DNA of 64,000 nucleotides, taken from assembly GCA_963678675.1 (NCBI GenBank), contig OY783198.1, positions 20,880,684 to 20,944,683 of the forward strand. The letters run 5' to 3'. The position numbers were made by a program, and so were the translations under genes. Shown here piece by piece: positions 13,271 through 27,200 of the stretch (its first letter is position 1; every line of letters starts with the position of its first letter). The stretch comes from Xiphydria camelus (lineage: Eukaryota; Arthropoda; Insecta; Hymenoptera; Xiphydriidae). The notes under the pieces are model-generated. The model saw nothing but the letters and a program-made list of their open reading frames with translations. It had not been told where the DNA came from and did no database searches.

Positions 13271-16200
13271 CGATGAAGATCTTGGAAGTTTTGGATTACG
13301 TCGCATCACGACGCATGACCGAGAATTCGGTGCGTGCTCGTTACGCTAGGCTTGAGGATGAAGGGTCGATCAATTCCTCGGTCGTTTCGTCGGGCCTCCC
13401 GGCATCCAAATTTTCATTATCTCCGCCTTCGCGTGAATATTTGATTCCGTCGGTTGTAACATGCTCCGACGTTTACGTCGGAGCTATTCGTAATGACTCG
13501 AGGTATATTATGTCCGCGTCCAGTTCACAGACGCCGATGCGAATCATTCGAACGAGGGTACTGCGAAACTTGCGAGGAACGCGTGTGTCACGAAATTACG
13601 GGGACGAGAACAGTATTTATGCTATATGCGCGTCTCTCGTGATCGCTTTTTATCTCGTTCGTACTCGTGGTTCGATCTCACTCGGTTATTGTCACTCTCA
13701 CATCACTAACGGTTATTTACTCTGCTATCAACTGTGTTATCAGCCGACTAGAGTTGTTTTGCAACGATCCAAACTGTCAACCGACGGTGAGCACGGTACG
13801 GCGGCGTTCCCCACCTCGACCCACGCGTTAATCTTTCGTCATCAGCTTTCCCGAACGCCAGTAAAGTCAAACACCTTCGGAAGACGATGCGGTCGAGATG
13901 TCCGACGTATCCGAGCTCCACGATCTCCGAACGATAGTTTCAACGTACCGGGAGAATACGGCGCAGCAACGTTTAACAGCGTCTTGCGGCGTACTAACGC
14001 ACGTTTTTCTTTGTCCTTACTCGCGAACTACTCGTACAGTTCCCCCGCTTTCACCGGCAACTGCCGTTCCGATTGTTTATGCGATCACTTCGACTAATAT
14101 CGCGCACCACGTTGAACGTACCAAATTGTTCATCGTCATTCGTTTCGTACGTACTCGCTCTAATAATGATTTTGCAATAAGAGCACTCGGAAAACTGCGA
14201 TGAAGATTGACGACGAATCTTCGCATGCGCAGACTGCAAATTGCATTCCGCCACGGACCAATGGAGATGTGAGGAAACGAGGCGGTCCGTGGCCATGCCC
14301 ACGGCCAATCCGGATCACGGATCAACCGTTAATGAAATCACGATGAACGTGATCGGGTCACGTTCGCTCACGTGTGAATCGAGTACGAGACAAGTACGCG
14401 CGCGCGATATTTTGAACGAATGAATTTCCGCGTTGACGCGCCGAACGCAATGCGGGGCTATTAAGATCGGGAAGAATCACCTTTTAATTTCATGTTCATG
14501 TTTAATGTGTACAAAACATAAGTAATTAATTACAACAGTATAACACAACATACAGCGTTTCTTGCCACACGTGCATATAATCGATGTTCTCTTTTACGTA
14601 CATTACATATTTAAATAAAGACGAATACAATTTTAAAAAATCGTTATAATGAAAAGATAGTTTCGTTTTAAATACGCTCGTAAAATTACTCATAGAATGC
14701 TGTGATGGAATACGTAGTGCGTATACACTGCTGCAATTATCCGAATGAAAATACGTAATAAAAGTTCTGTCAGAAAACAGAACGTACAAAGTCGGTAACA
14801 CTAGTAGTCCTTTAATTCGCAATAAGGCAAAGATCTACTTATTTCTGTATTACTTCGGTAGCCGCAATTCGTAATTAATAACCGTCTTAATATTATTCAT
14901 GTACTCTTTCATTTCCTACCTTCATATATTTTTGATGATAATGATGATAGATACGGGAATTTCACGCAAACTAAATTACAATTATTTTTTGTATCAATAG
15001 AGAGGAATAGAAATAAGTATACCACGTTTTTTTACAGTGTATGAAAATAATATTCATATATGTCCGCGCGTACGCGTTTTCGCGCCGTTTCGACACTAAT
15101 AATTTTCTACACATTCTATGCACTCAAATAATCATTTTTGAATATATCTTTTCTTCGTACGAATCATCTTTTTCTATGATTTCAACCGTTTCTACATGTT
15201 GATCTTAAAATCGACGGCCCAATATGATAATTATGACCGACAATCCTATTCAAAATGTTATATCATAAATGATGTTTACCATACCAAAATTTACTATAAA
15301 ACAGTATGCAGTGAATAATACTTAAAAATTTGTTGTAAAGCAATTTATTATAATCAAGTAACGAATAAAGCCACAGCTCGTTGCATGACTAAAGACCACC
15401 TGGCAAATTTTTCTTCATTCAAACATATCTTTTTGCTTTACGAAAATCTCTAATATCTTTTTGATTCGAAGAACAGTCGACGACGCGTACTGCTGCATGG
15501 ATTCCCGTGCATCCGCGCTTCATTGAAATTATTCACTCGAATCTACATGTATATTCTATGGCGTATACTACATTTTTGACATCATGACTTTACTGAAAGT
15601 ACTGGTTCTAATCTATAATCTACAGCGTATTCTATATTTGATTTAATGGCTTTCTAAATACTCATTTTTTACACACGCAATGATTGTTGCTGATGAGTCC
15701 TTTTAGCAGAGACGTGAGAACTGATAAAAGAAGTTTACAATTTTCAAATTCCCTTGCGTGCAGTATTCATCTGAGATTCAATTTTACAGCAAACAAAGTC
15801 GTCCCTAATGGGAAATGATTCCCGGTATATGGAAAATTTTTTACATGAGGAATGTGACTAATCATGATTATATCTTTCCCGCGTCTGCTCCTATAATTAG
15901 GTTCAATTACATTGCTTTTGAGGAAAATTTCTGTTTTTCATAAACCTCAGGTATATGATTGGCCAATAAAATGCAAATTGAACTTATATTAAAGTGAAAA
16001 TTATGTAATCTGCTCTAATATCCCATATTCACCTACTTCCAAGTCAGAACAATACTTTTCTACGAACCACAAATTTTACTCAATACTTTGATAGATTTTG
16101 TGTATCGAAGTTATGCGCCGTAAACGCACATACCAAGGAGAAATTCTCACTTGGACGTGAGATTTAGTCATGACAAGATTATTCTAAGTCATTACACCAT

Positions 16201-17257
16201 TTAACTGTGAGACAGGATCGGTATAAACTATTGTATAATTTGTGAAATAGACATTGACGTTTGTATTTTTGTCATATTTGCTCATTTGCTAATAGTATAC
16301 GTCATATTCTACATATGATGGATTCGCGAATGCGATTATCACACATGACGTACGTATACTTCCATTCGCATTAACTGTCGCCGCTCATAAATCGTAGAAC
16401 TTTGTTGTTTTGTACTCTATCTACAATATTCGTTATACCACTACCATATTGTAAGTTAACGCAATGCTGTTCGTACTTTGGATGGAGACGTGTGACGGGA
16501 TTAAATCGATATGCAAAAGAACAAATTCAATTCCCAGGGCTAAAAGATATGATCTATTTCTCCCGGACCTTTTTAACTGGTTTGCAATTCGTTAACTTCT
16601 CAATCGTACCTGTCTTTGAGTAATAAAGGAAGCTATGGTTCGAAACTCCATCCAGAGTAATCCATACACTATAAGCTGTAATTGGCAAAAAGTTACTATA
16701 CGTCGACAGCGAGAGAGCACATCTTAGCTATTATTCGGGCTTTTACCAAGTAGCGTTAAGAATGAGGAAATATGTCTTCACAAAGTGTTATACAATTAAT
16801 AAATATCATTTTTCATATGTTCATGTAATAATATCACCTATCTATATACATTTCATTAATGCAAATGTCACTTGTGTATAATGCGTGTTGCTCAGGACAG
16901 TTTATTAGCACTATAACAAAGCCCTTATCTTCAACACACGTTAGAATATAATCAATATTTATATTATTTAGCTCGATATCATTGTAAATGCGGAACTATA
17001 CGGACATCCCAGACTTTGTGATGAGCTATACATATTTATTGTTGTTAGCCAAAAAAGAGGCTCGCTTATGTATTTTATAGACGAAAATTGAAATGCAGTA
17101 ACAGCAAGAAACAATGAACATTCGTTATCGCTGTAATGTTCACCTATAACATGCACTTCAAGAATGTCGAATCAAGATTAAAACTCCACGTCGAGTTAGA
17201 AAAATTGCCGTATCATAAGAGCAATGACTAAGGTGATAAAATTTAATGAGATTGCCA
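13271..17257. other. Intergenic flank between unk and the membrane-protein gene
   Basis: The first ~1.2 kb is CpG-rich and carries a plus-strand open frame of 274 codons (13273-14097) of unlikely composition, discussed under findings. From about 14460 the sequence turns AT-rich with no supported exon. Short minus-strand open frames such as 14526-14822 show no family resemblance. Part may be the 3' UTR of the gene ending at 17981. Confidence 0.45.
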
Positions 17258-17479
17258 TTAAAACTCATCTTCTTTTGTTCCTAGTCTTAATATTGGTTCG
17301 TTCGATTTTAGCGAACTGCCTTCTACGTAAGTAATTCGTAAACAATCGAGTTTCATTTGATTCTGGTTTTCGTTTATACGTACATTATTTTGCACAGAAC
17401 CACACACATTGCAGGTGAATTTCTTCATCGAATTGAGATCGCGCATCGCGTTAAAACAACCTTGTTGAATTTTGTTCAT
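17258..17479 (-). CDS. Unrecognised small ORF or terminal exon with a CxxC motif
   Basis: A 73-codon minus-strand frame reads MNKIQQGCFNAMRDLNSMKK, then FTCNVCGSVQNN, and ends ...LGTKEDEF before a TAA. The frame stays open upstream past the first ATG, including YPSPNEKALLENK, so this could be the last exon of a longer gene. Codon and amino-acid composition look protein-like for such an AT-rich flank. The CxxC pair might bind metal, but only one pair is visible. I do not recognise the family, and it lies ~500 bases downstream of a same-strand gene, so it could also be 3' UTR. Confidence 0.25.
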   Translation of the reverse strand: MNKIQQGCFNAMRDLNSMKKFTCNVCGSVQNNVRINENQNQMKLDCLRITYVEGSSLKSNEPILRLGTKEDEF

Positions 17480-17980
17480 CTTATTTTCTAAAAGCGCTTT
17501 TTCGTTTGGACTTGGATATATGTATACACTTAATACGTATACGTTATTACTTTACAAATCTCTATATACTATTTAATAGGTAAGATTCATTTTTCTGCCT
17601 CCACGAAGACTCGGGCAGGAAGTATTTCTTTTTCGAGCTGTGATGCAACGGAGAATTGCAATCATTGCAATGATCGAGAATCATACGATTCATGTATTCG
17701 TCATTGTTTCTCTTTTTTTTTGACGAGGTATACAATCGGATTTATACTCCAATCAGCGAACGATGCCGTTGAGCTTTAAAGGCTGAAGGAAATACGGTTC
17801 CTACGTGTCTTTGTCATATATCAGTACTGCGCGAATATATTGAAAATGCTATTCAATATTACCGATAAGAGATACTTTTCTCATGTGCCGGTAAACTTTA
17901 AAGTAAACGAAAGAAAAGCATCAGCTAACCGCTTCGTCTCATGAAATAATTCATCACTTGTTGAAACGATCGATTCGGAT

Positions 17981-20900
17981 TTAAACAGTGGTTCCGTACG
18001 TACTGAACATTACTCTAGTAGTGTCCGTATCCAAAGTAACATCCTCCGGCGAGGCAAGATCGACTTTTATCGATCCTGAATTATTTCTTCTTCTCGCCAT
18101 ACCGCCGCCCCAATTAGATAACGTCCAGTGATAAGTCTCGCCCTCCTTCTCATCATTTCCAGTCTCTTGAGTCTCATTCTCTTTCTCCAAACCTGTCTCG
18201 ATAGATACCGAGGATTGAGAGGCGACCGAATCGAAACTCGAATCCCCACCGCCCCTATACCGACTGACGCTCTCGGTAGCCATCTCTCCCGGGGACTCTT
18301 CTATAGCATGTAAAATATTCTGACAGAGTTCCGAATCGAGAGGAATCGGTTCTTCGGAATCTCGATTGTGAATAGTGACGGCAATGTGAGCGGGATGTGG
18401 AATGGGAAGGGGAATTAGTAATTTCTCGGCGCTATACGGACGCATTTGACGTTTCCACGGTTGCCAGCGACTTTCTCTCGTGCCGTTGGTGAATGTTGTA
18501 CGTCGTCTTATTCTCGACGATGTTAATAAGCCACCGGTATCACTGTAAGAATCGTGGGAAACATAATTAAGCTTGTAATATGAACTCAATGATAAACTAT
18601 GGCATGTCAATTATTATAACATTTATTCGAGTCTCCTCTGATTATTTAATGTAAAACAAAGATGATGTTACCATCTTTTATCCGACTTTCTGCTGTTGCT
18701 AGGCTGTTTTGCACGCGGATTGAATGCAGAGACCTCCAGATACGGACTGTGAACTTGAATGTTTCCACGAGGCGCGTAAACAGCACCAAGCAAATCCGGT
18801 CCATTGATGCCACCGAGTTCGGTGCTGTGGACCATGTCCGTGTATCGGGACAAGTCGATACCTGGGTGCGGCTCCAATTTGAATTTCGTATCAGACTCGT
18901 CGAGCGGTTGAAGGAAATCTAAGCTGAAGATATCCGCGTACATGAGGCCAGCCAATCCAGCCCAGTCGCCTACGCCCAAACCTTTGTTCTCCCAGAAATC
19001 TTCTTCGCTTCCGCACAAACGGGCGAATACGTGAGAGGGGTAGAGGCGTTCCAGCATTAGCGCGCCTTGCTGTATCACTACCTGTGAAAGTGACAAATCG
19101 AAAATGAAATGTTCAGATAACGCGTTTCAAGAGAAATGAAGGAATATTCTGAGAATAAAGAAAAATACCTTCAAATCGAATATGGTGAGCTTTATTTTAC
19201 TCCTGACGGCAACACCAAGTCCAGTTTGCAAATCTCTTCTGCGGCGGTCTAATTTTTCGTGCAACACCGCAACTAAATCGCGCGCCTCTTTTTCGAGCGA
19301 TCTGTACGGGTCTCTCGCTTTCGCGAGAGTAGCAGCGAACGGGCCGAAACAAGCTTCTACGAACTGTGTGAAGTCTCTTTGGGGCTGGGTGATCAAACGT
19401 TCGGTTTCGTGTTGGAATGCCAGCAATTCATCCAATTCCAATTTAGCCTCAAAAGCGGCCAATGCTTGTTCAGGCTTAATCTATCAAATAGTTATTAATA
19501 TCAATACTGCGGATCGATAAAGCGTTAATTCAATTTAGCTAAACAAGAGTGAGATTTACCTGATAATAGTAATCCGAAGCTAATCCCGGGCCTGCTATTC
19601 TCTTGACCATGAAACTGTCACTGGCGGGAATCCGTCCTCTGTTCTTGATCACTAAATGAAACATGGCCGCATCCCAAAATACTCTGACCCAGTATCGCAT
19701 TACGGCCACTGAAATCGGGAGAATTGAGTTATGCTCTCTATTTCGGTTCTGATGGTGTCTTTAACTCAGATGGATTTTTAGTAAAAAAAGAAGCACTTAC
19801 CAGTGAGAATAATGAAAGCTACGATAGGACAGATAAAGATGGCGACAAATAAAGCTACTATAGGCTGCAGACAGCCTTGAGCGCCGATGTTCCAAAGCAG
19901 TGCCTCCATCACGACCAAGTATCTATTTCGACCAGATTCGGGACTATCCAAATCCATTACAAGCGCCATGAACGTGTGCAAGATCAATGTGACCAATGGC
20001 ATCCTAAAGTATCATCCGTTTGATCAGTAAATAATAACTGTAGTCTTTTGATTTTATGCAAAGTTAGAATACATATGGCTTTATCAACGAACCATATGAA
20101 CGCCGTAAGTCCAATGACGAGAGATGCAAAGCTGGCCACCGTACAAACTATAGGAAAGATGAATAATATAACGAGTGTACCCAGGAGGCCCTTGACGCCG
20201 TAATTCCATAGCCTGTTCATATGCCTCGTCATACCCTTTCCAATAAAACCTGAAAAAAAACAGATGGAACTAAGAATTTAATTATTTCGACCGGAAAAAT
20301 TACAAATCACGGTAAACTTAACAGAGTCACACTTACCCGTATCTGGTTCCGTTTCGAAGTGTGTCCTACTCTTACTGATATGACGCCACAGCGCTACTAG
20401 TCTCGAACAGAGAGTAGGAGTCTGCGAAGATTTGCGAGGAAAAAGCGTACCGTTGAGTTGACTCAATTCCAGGTCTGGGGTGAAAGGTTGCACGAGTAAC
20501 AAAGCGCGCAATGACACTGGACTGCACCATGGCAATGCTACTCCTAATAGAAACATGGCATTCCATGTCCAACACCATGTTCTGGCTACGTAATTTATCC
20601 AACGCCACATTGGCCATCTACAGTTAGCGCAACACAAACAAGGGGTTAATTTGTAAGAACGAATACACATCATACATTTCCTGTTAATTCGATATAAAAT
20701 TAAAATAGTACCTTGTGGTTGTCGTGTGAATGATTTCCCTTTCGACCAAAAATACGGGCTGACTTGGATCAGCGCGAGGGGTTGTGATCGATGTCGGAGT
20801 ATTGCTTAAGACAGTGGGTATGACTTCAGATTGTCCTTGAAAACTACGTCTGACAATCCAATTTCGCGGTAGCCATATTTGCGTCGGCCACTGGAAACTC

Positions 20901-23900
20901 CTAGTTGGTGTTTTTACCTTGCGTAATTCTTTGAGCAGAACTGGTTCTCTCTGTAAACAAAAATTAATTATTACAAGATAAAATTAGAAAAATGTATACA
21001 AAGTTGAATCAGTCATATCGTTAGCAAATCAATTACCTCCTTCATGAAGGTCAAATCTCGATTGAGGAAATAGACAGTCTGCTGTAAGTTTTGATGACTA
21101 CACAATGCGAGTGCCTCCTCATGTGCGCTCCATTCACATTCCTCGATGAAATTTGCTTCCGCCTCTCTCATGCGGTCGCGCATCCACGGTCCGATTCGCG
21201 ACAGAACCGGATGCTCGTTCTCCATATGACATCGTAGAGATTCTTTGGTTTGCGTTAACTTGCGTTGTACGTTCTCAACTGCTCGGTGCATCAGCACGAC
21301 CGATTGCGCTTGTTGAACCAGAAGTTGAGCGATTCCCTCTCCGAGTGCGAGTATATCAGGATGCGATAGAATACTGGTGTACACTCGTTGAAGGTATTCT
21401 CGCATCACCGCTTCGTTGACCTCCTAAAGGAAGGGCAGACTTTTGATGTGTGTGCTTAAAAGATTCTTCTTCGAGGCAAACTTCTTCTCACCCGTTCGAT
21501 TTCCTCGTCTGGTTTCTTCTGCGTCCTTAATTCGGCGATGAGTCTCTCTCGAAAGTGAAGGAACCAGCCTCGAGTCTCGCGTTCCAATATAGTGACGAGT
21601 GTCGGTAGAGCTTTTCTGATTATATCCCTGCTGAATAGACGCAGATCAACGGGAGCTCCTCCAGGCGTTCCAAAGACGAAAGGAACTGGCACGGGTAGCA
21701 ATTGAGATGACTCTCGTTCGATTTCGAACTTCTCCATAGCAGCTCGACGAAGCTGCCGTCTCACGAATCCGCACAATAGCTCCAGAGAATCTTCGTACTC
21801 CGGCTGTATCGAAATTGCAATGCATGGCAAAACATCATGAACGTTTCAGGCTTAAAAAGTGTTATATAATCGATATAAAATAAATTAAATTATTCCTTAC
21901 CCTACACACTAACTCGGCAACGAGATATCGACATCGCTCCTCTCGAATTTTGGCATCTACATTCTGTGCTTGCAGCGACGGGACTCCTACTATTATGTCT
22001 GGAATTTAAATATAAAACAAAGATCGGATGAAACTATGATTTGCAAAGTAACTGGAACACTTCTTTCAATTTAAATAACGTCGGCTTACCGAGAAGTCTC
22101 AAAAGTCCCGTCAAAAGCGCTTTGAGAGATTGTGAAACGCTAAAACAATGAGACACGAGTCTCGCCCTGGCTGTAACTACAAGGAACCTAGTGGCTAGAG
22201 CCAGATCTCTGAGCAAAGCCTCGCGCCTTCTGTCTCTACCACGTTGCAGAAGCGCACTCAATCGCCATCGATGCGTCTGCCCTGCGAAGTTTATCGAATC
22301 CACCTCGAACTCCCTGTAAAATAGGTGCTAAATGCGTTCAATCGGAACCGCGGATGTTCGCTTGTCGATCTTAGAGCTACGTCGACACTGAACAGTAATT
22401 TGGACGAAACGAAATTTACAACGTATCAATGCATTTACGATGTTGGGATCTATGTATAGGTATATGTCTGGTCATTTTAGGCAATGTAATGGGTCAATTC
22501 TATAAAAATAAACTAATATTAGTCAGAATTTGATTTTATTAGCAATAGAATTGGTTCTAAAAATTATTAGGCACATATTATTAACAGAGACAAGCATAAT
22601 AAACATTCAGGAAGATTCTATACTTCTCGTCTCTAATTGTATATGAGCTATGTAATATACTCTCTGCCTTTAATCGCTACTATTCTCTCGTACTACTTGG
22701 AATCGACGGAAGAACTAATAATACTCTACGATTCGGTAATTGTGGGGATTCGAGTGACAGAGAACAACCCACACCGTAGCGTCACGATAAGTCTTATCTG
22801 CAATGGGACTTGCGGGGAAAGGTGTTTGCTATTTACAAACAAAGACATGCGAAATCGTCATTACACCCATTGAAAACCACACACCGTGTTAACAGAAACA
22901 CTCGATATTCATTAAACAGGCCAGTGTTGATCGTACGATTCATGTACGATGATTGCAACGTCAGTGGGACTATTGGACGTTTGTAGACAGGGGATCGAAC
23001 TAACTATTCGACAGAGACTAACCGTTATTAGGACAGTACAATTGTGATAAACTGTGTGTTATGAGTAGATTGAGTGTTCCGATACCACACAAGACAAAAT
23101 TAATTAACACCTAGTCAGTGTGTACGATATGGAGTGTCGTGAGTGCGTGACATACCCGCATCTCCGAATACTCTCCAACTGATTGGCATTCAGCTTCTTC
23201 GGCTTTCCATATTTATCCTTGTGCAAGCTTCAGCAAAAATCGTTATGACAAATCAGATATCGAAGAACCAATTGACGTTTCTCGCGCATTTTCTGTCGCT
23301 AATCGACCGTCGAAGGAGATAAATTTCAAGAATTTAAGAGAAACGGATCAGTGAAAAAAGAAAAGCGTGTCTTCAATGAAAGAGGACAATCTTTTATAGG
23401 TACTTCGACACGAGTAACGTATGACATTTGCAAATATTATTTAATTCGACGCTATTGGCGAAAATTTTATCGAATCTCCACATGTATGCTACGATACATA
23501 CTACATATGTGTAAAGATAGAGACAAAAAAGATTTTCTTATTTAATAAACTTCTGGACAAGATCCGATTGCAATTACAGTCACTAGCTGCGGAATGAAGA
23601 GACGCCTAGATGCTAAGTCTATGAATTACAGTCTCTACTCGTGTTAAACGTCAAAGCTACGTACAACTAGCTAATGAACGAGAGCACTCGGAGAAAGTTT
23701 CCCTCGTAGAATTTGCGAGACTCACCCTCTTTCCCTTATACTTTCCAGCTGCTTGTTAGTGAGCCTCCTGGGCTCCCCTTTGCTGTCCACCGCGACCGCG
23801 TCCAACTCGTCGAAACTGGGCGCGACAAACAGGTCTCTGAGATGGTGTTTCTTACGTGCCAACGTGTCGTCTCCATCGGTCGAGGCGGAAAGAGGTGGCG

Positions 23901-24296
23901 GCAGAACAATTGGAAATGTTCGCCAGTGATACAAGAACTGCTGCGCAACCTCTTTGACGTTATGTACCAGAGCCTCGACCTCCGCCGGTGCACCGCGTAA
24001 GTGCGATGTATCGAATTGCACCGGTTCTTTCTGCGGATCAAATGTATAAAGAATTCGATCAACTCCGTATAACGGTCAATTAGACAGAGACAAAGTTCTT
24101 TATAAACAGCAGATATCGTCTCCAAATGGAAGAGGAAAATCTTATTCTATGGAGAATAATAATTTACCTCTGGTTGAAGTCCATCTCCGCTGATGCGATG
24201 ATGATACGGTTGCGGTGGAGGATAGGGCTGATGGTTGGGCCCTACGTTGGCAGAGTTGGCGGACGTAGAATTCAGATTGTGGGGCATTTCGCGCAT
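17981..24296 (-). CDS. Large multi-pass membrane protein of unassigned family, 14 coding exons
   Basis: Exons in transcript order: 24168-24296, 23726-24030, 22090-22313, 21901-21998, 21492-21803, 21037-21423, 20712-20950, 20337-20617, 20093-20249, 19801-20003, 19560-19708, 19169-19480, 18672-19081, 17981-18542. All phases agree and give 1255 residues. The first ATG (24294-24296) follows an in-frame TGA, but a second ATG lies three codons on. The N-terminal half (to ~560) looks soluble and helical, rich in Arg/Glu (for example FAGQTHRWRLSALLQRG). Four or so hydrophobic segments lie at ~585-610, 679-711, 712-727 and 755-783. A conserved-looking charged domain follows (KNRGRIPASDSFMVKRIAGP; GLGVGDWAGLAGLMYADIFS), then a Ser/Thr/Glu-rich acidic tail. 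One donor is weak (GTTCGT after 20093). I do not recognise a named family and infer no function beyond membrane location. Confidence 0.85.
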
Positions 24297-27200
24297 AAAG
24301 AGTGTGCGCGGGGGCTGGGGTCAGCTGCCCCTAACACCCACTATCTCCTCGTACACCATGCTGTTCGTTGCAACCATTTACCATACCTGAAAGCAAAGGA
24401 GATAATTCTTCAGCAACGAGAAAGAGCGACAAAAGTGCAGTAATCTCGAAAGTCTCCTCGCGCGAAACAAAGTGTAGGAATAATACGTCGCATTTTAACA
24501 CGCCTCTACGCGGAGGAGCAGGAGACGTCTGGCGGTCTGTGCGAGCTTTTAGCTATCCCATTAGCCGATTATATCCCATTAAACGATTAACATTCTGAGC
24601 ATTCCACATCTCGTTCACTGGCTTCAAATATATAGTACCGAGGAGTACGTGTAACAAGGTCGGTACAAGATTGAAACATACATATATTGCTTGTGAAGCG
24701 TCGACGAAGTTGAAGTCTACGACTGTTAACGTGTACGAATAACGTTTCTAGCGCAGGGATCGTCACTCTCGTTATTCGAGTCGCGGAAACTGGAGAGTGA
24801 TATTTAATTCGACTTCCTCTTCCGGGATGGCGAACGGCCTCCGTCTCCAATTACGAGTTTTATAGCGCTGAACTCCTTTCCGTAACTTAGTGCGCTCTCG
24901 ACGTATGACGAGGCTTTCAAGATTACGCGAGGAGCCTCCTTCTGCGAAATCAATGCGCTAAAATTAGCCCAAACTGCATTGGCATGCTATACAATTTTTA
25001 GCAAAATTTTCAAGCTTTCTTCGATTACTTTCCACGTGGACATCGCTCATTGCACCGAACGGTATACGTATATAAGAGTCTAGTACCATGAACATACCCG
25101 ACTAAATGGCTCCATAGAAGCAGCCGTAAAGTAATTCACGTTTTCCATCGTGCCAGTTATCTCTGCCATTAAATTTTATTGCTTCGTAAAGATCTCCATT
25201 CGAGTCGTAAGCTATTTTCCTTCATCTTCGACAGATTCTAGTGACGATTTTCAACTTGATAGAACGAGAAAATACATAGCGCCGCCGATTAGGCTACTGA
25301 TAGAGAAGATTATAAAGGAAAGGACGGAACTACCATGCGAGCACATACTCTACGAACGTGATGACTGGCCGTGAGCGGTGGAGGTGGACCTCGCGCGATA
25401 TCGGCCAGTACTCGTGTCGTATAGACTCGGAAGATCCTACTGTATTGTAGAAGTTTTAGAAAATGACCCGACATTCCTGAGATAGCGGAGCCACGGCTGC
25501 GCATTCTCAGTGACTAAATCTCCTAGGGATCGTCTCATCGACGTTCCAGAGTATCCGACATCCACGCTTCTTCACCGATCGGATAAAAAATTGATCCTCT
25601 TTGCACAGAATACCGAGAATTTCACTAAATTCGAATTCGATAAAGGATATAAAATACGTTTAGGGCCCGCCAAAGATGCCAGATATGCTCTAAAGTCAAA
25701 CCTGTACAGGTAAATTTAACGTGCTTCGAAACACGCTCTGAAACGCATGTGACGAGTGACCCAACTGGACCGCGTCTAACGAAAGCCAAGTTCTGAGGAT
25801 GCCGTGCATCGCGTCACGAGCCCGCTGCAGTGTCAAACAACCCGCGTGCACACAGCACGAGCGTTACGCATACACGTGTAACTGACCCACCGCGCGAGAG
25901 CCGGCTAAGTGCCAAGAAAAGTATCTCGAGCTATTCTCTTAAGAACAATGTTTCCTACTGGCGAAACGAGTGCTTCGTATCACATTTCGTAGAACGAGGG
26001 ATTTATTTACACCGACAAGCGCGGATGCATATTACTCCCTTTACGCGCGTAATCTTACGCAGCTATTAACACAGTACCGCGACTCTATAATAGTCGACGA
26101 GGCAGTGACTCTCTTGGAATTCCGCGCGCGCGCGCGTTGACAAGATATATATTTTCTTGGCGAGCGTCCGTGCAACGCGCCCTCCTACCATCAAATGTGA
26201 ATGAAGAGCACAGCTGCTACGAGCGTGCTAGCGTCGAAAATTAGGACGATCTTGATTGACGAGTGAAACTCGTTTAATTTTTAGATGTTTATTTTTCCGC
26301 TCGAGCATTTCCTATGAATTTGTTTGATTATATTAGAATAACGCTGGTGGATAAATATTGGTGTAGCGTTGAAAAATGTATTTTAGTCGAGTTTTGGCCA
26401 AATGTCAACTCCCCCATTCATCGACCCCTTTTCTCCCATCAATTTTTCACGAGCTCTTCCCATGCGGACCAAAGTGAGGACGTGCATTTCGCAGCCCTCG
26501 TCAGAGATAACCACGGTTCATCGACTGCCGCCTAGACGTCTACCGCGCAACGTGAATGCGTGATTTTGTTCGATAACTTCTCCGCTCCTAGCGTGAATAG
26601 ACCCTTAATGGCGCGGGATGAAAAAGGAAAGGTCGATGCTTCCTGTGCCCTGGGACGAAGGCCGCTTGCAGAGCTTAACGGATTCCTATCGTGACGTTAT
26701 TCACGCTCGGAATAACTGTACAATTATTCAATTACTCTTAGATTCTTCAAGTCCGAGCGGTATACCGATCGCCTCGCTGTAAGCATTTCAGAGCGAAAGC
26801 TCCAGTGCTTTTCTAAATATACCCACACATACACACGCGAGTCAATGCTCGCACGAGTAGTTGCACACGCTAGTGTATCGAAGGAAATGACCGATTACAC
26901 GGCAAGTGGAGCTATACTGAAATTGTGCTAAAAATAATGCGGAAAGAAAGTGAGACGGAGAGAGATACATTTTTTAGATTTTTCATCACCCGAAAAATCT
27001 ATTCTGCCCCAAAATTATGTACGATACGTGTAGCTGACGATAAAGAGTGCGACGAAAAAAATAAAGACGAGAATAAAAAGAAAAATCGCGAAGATATATA
27101 AATATGTCAGAAGAAAAGTAAATCAAGCTGGAATACATTTTCTTCAGGAACGTTTCATCGACTACACGAGTAGTTACAGTGAAATCGGCTCTTCGGTTGT

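Noticed and set aside
16638..16650. GGTTCGAAACTCC resembling a tRNA T-loop
   Set aside because: No matching acceptor stem, D-arm or anticodon arm upstream.
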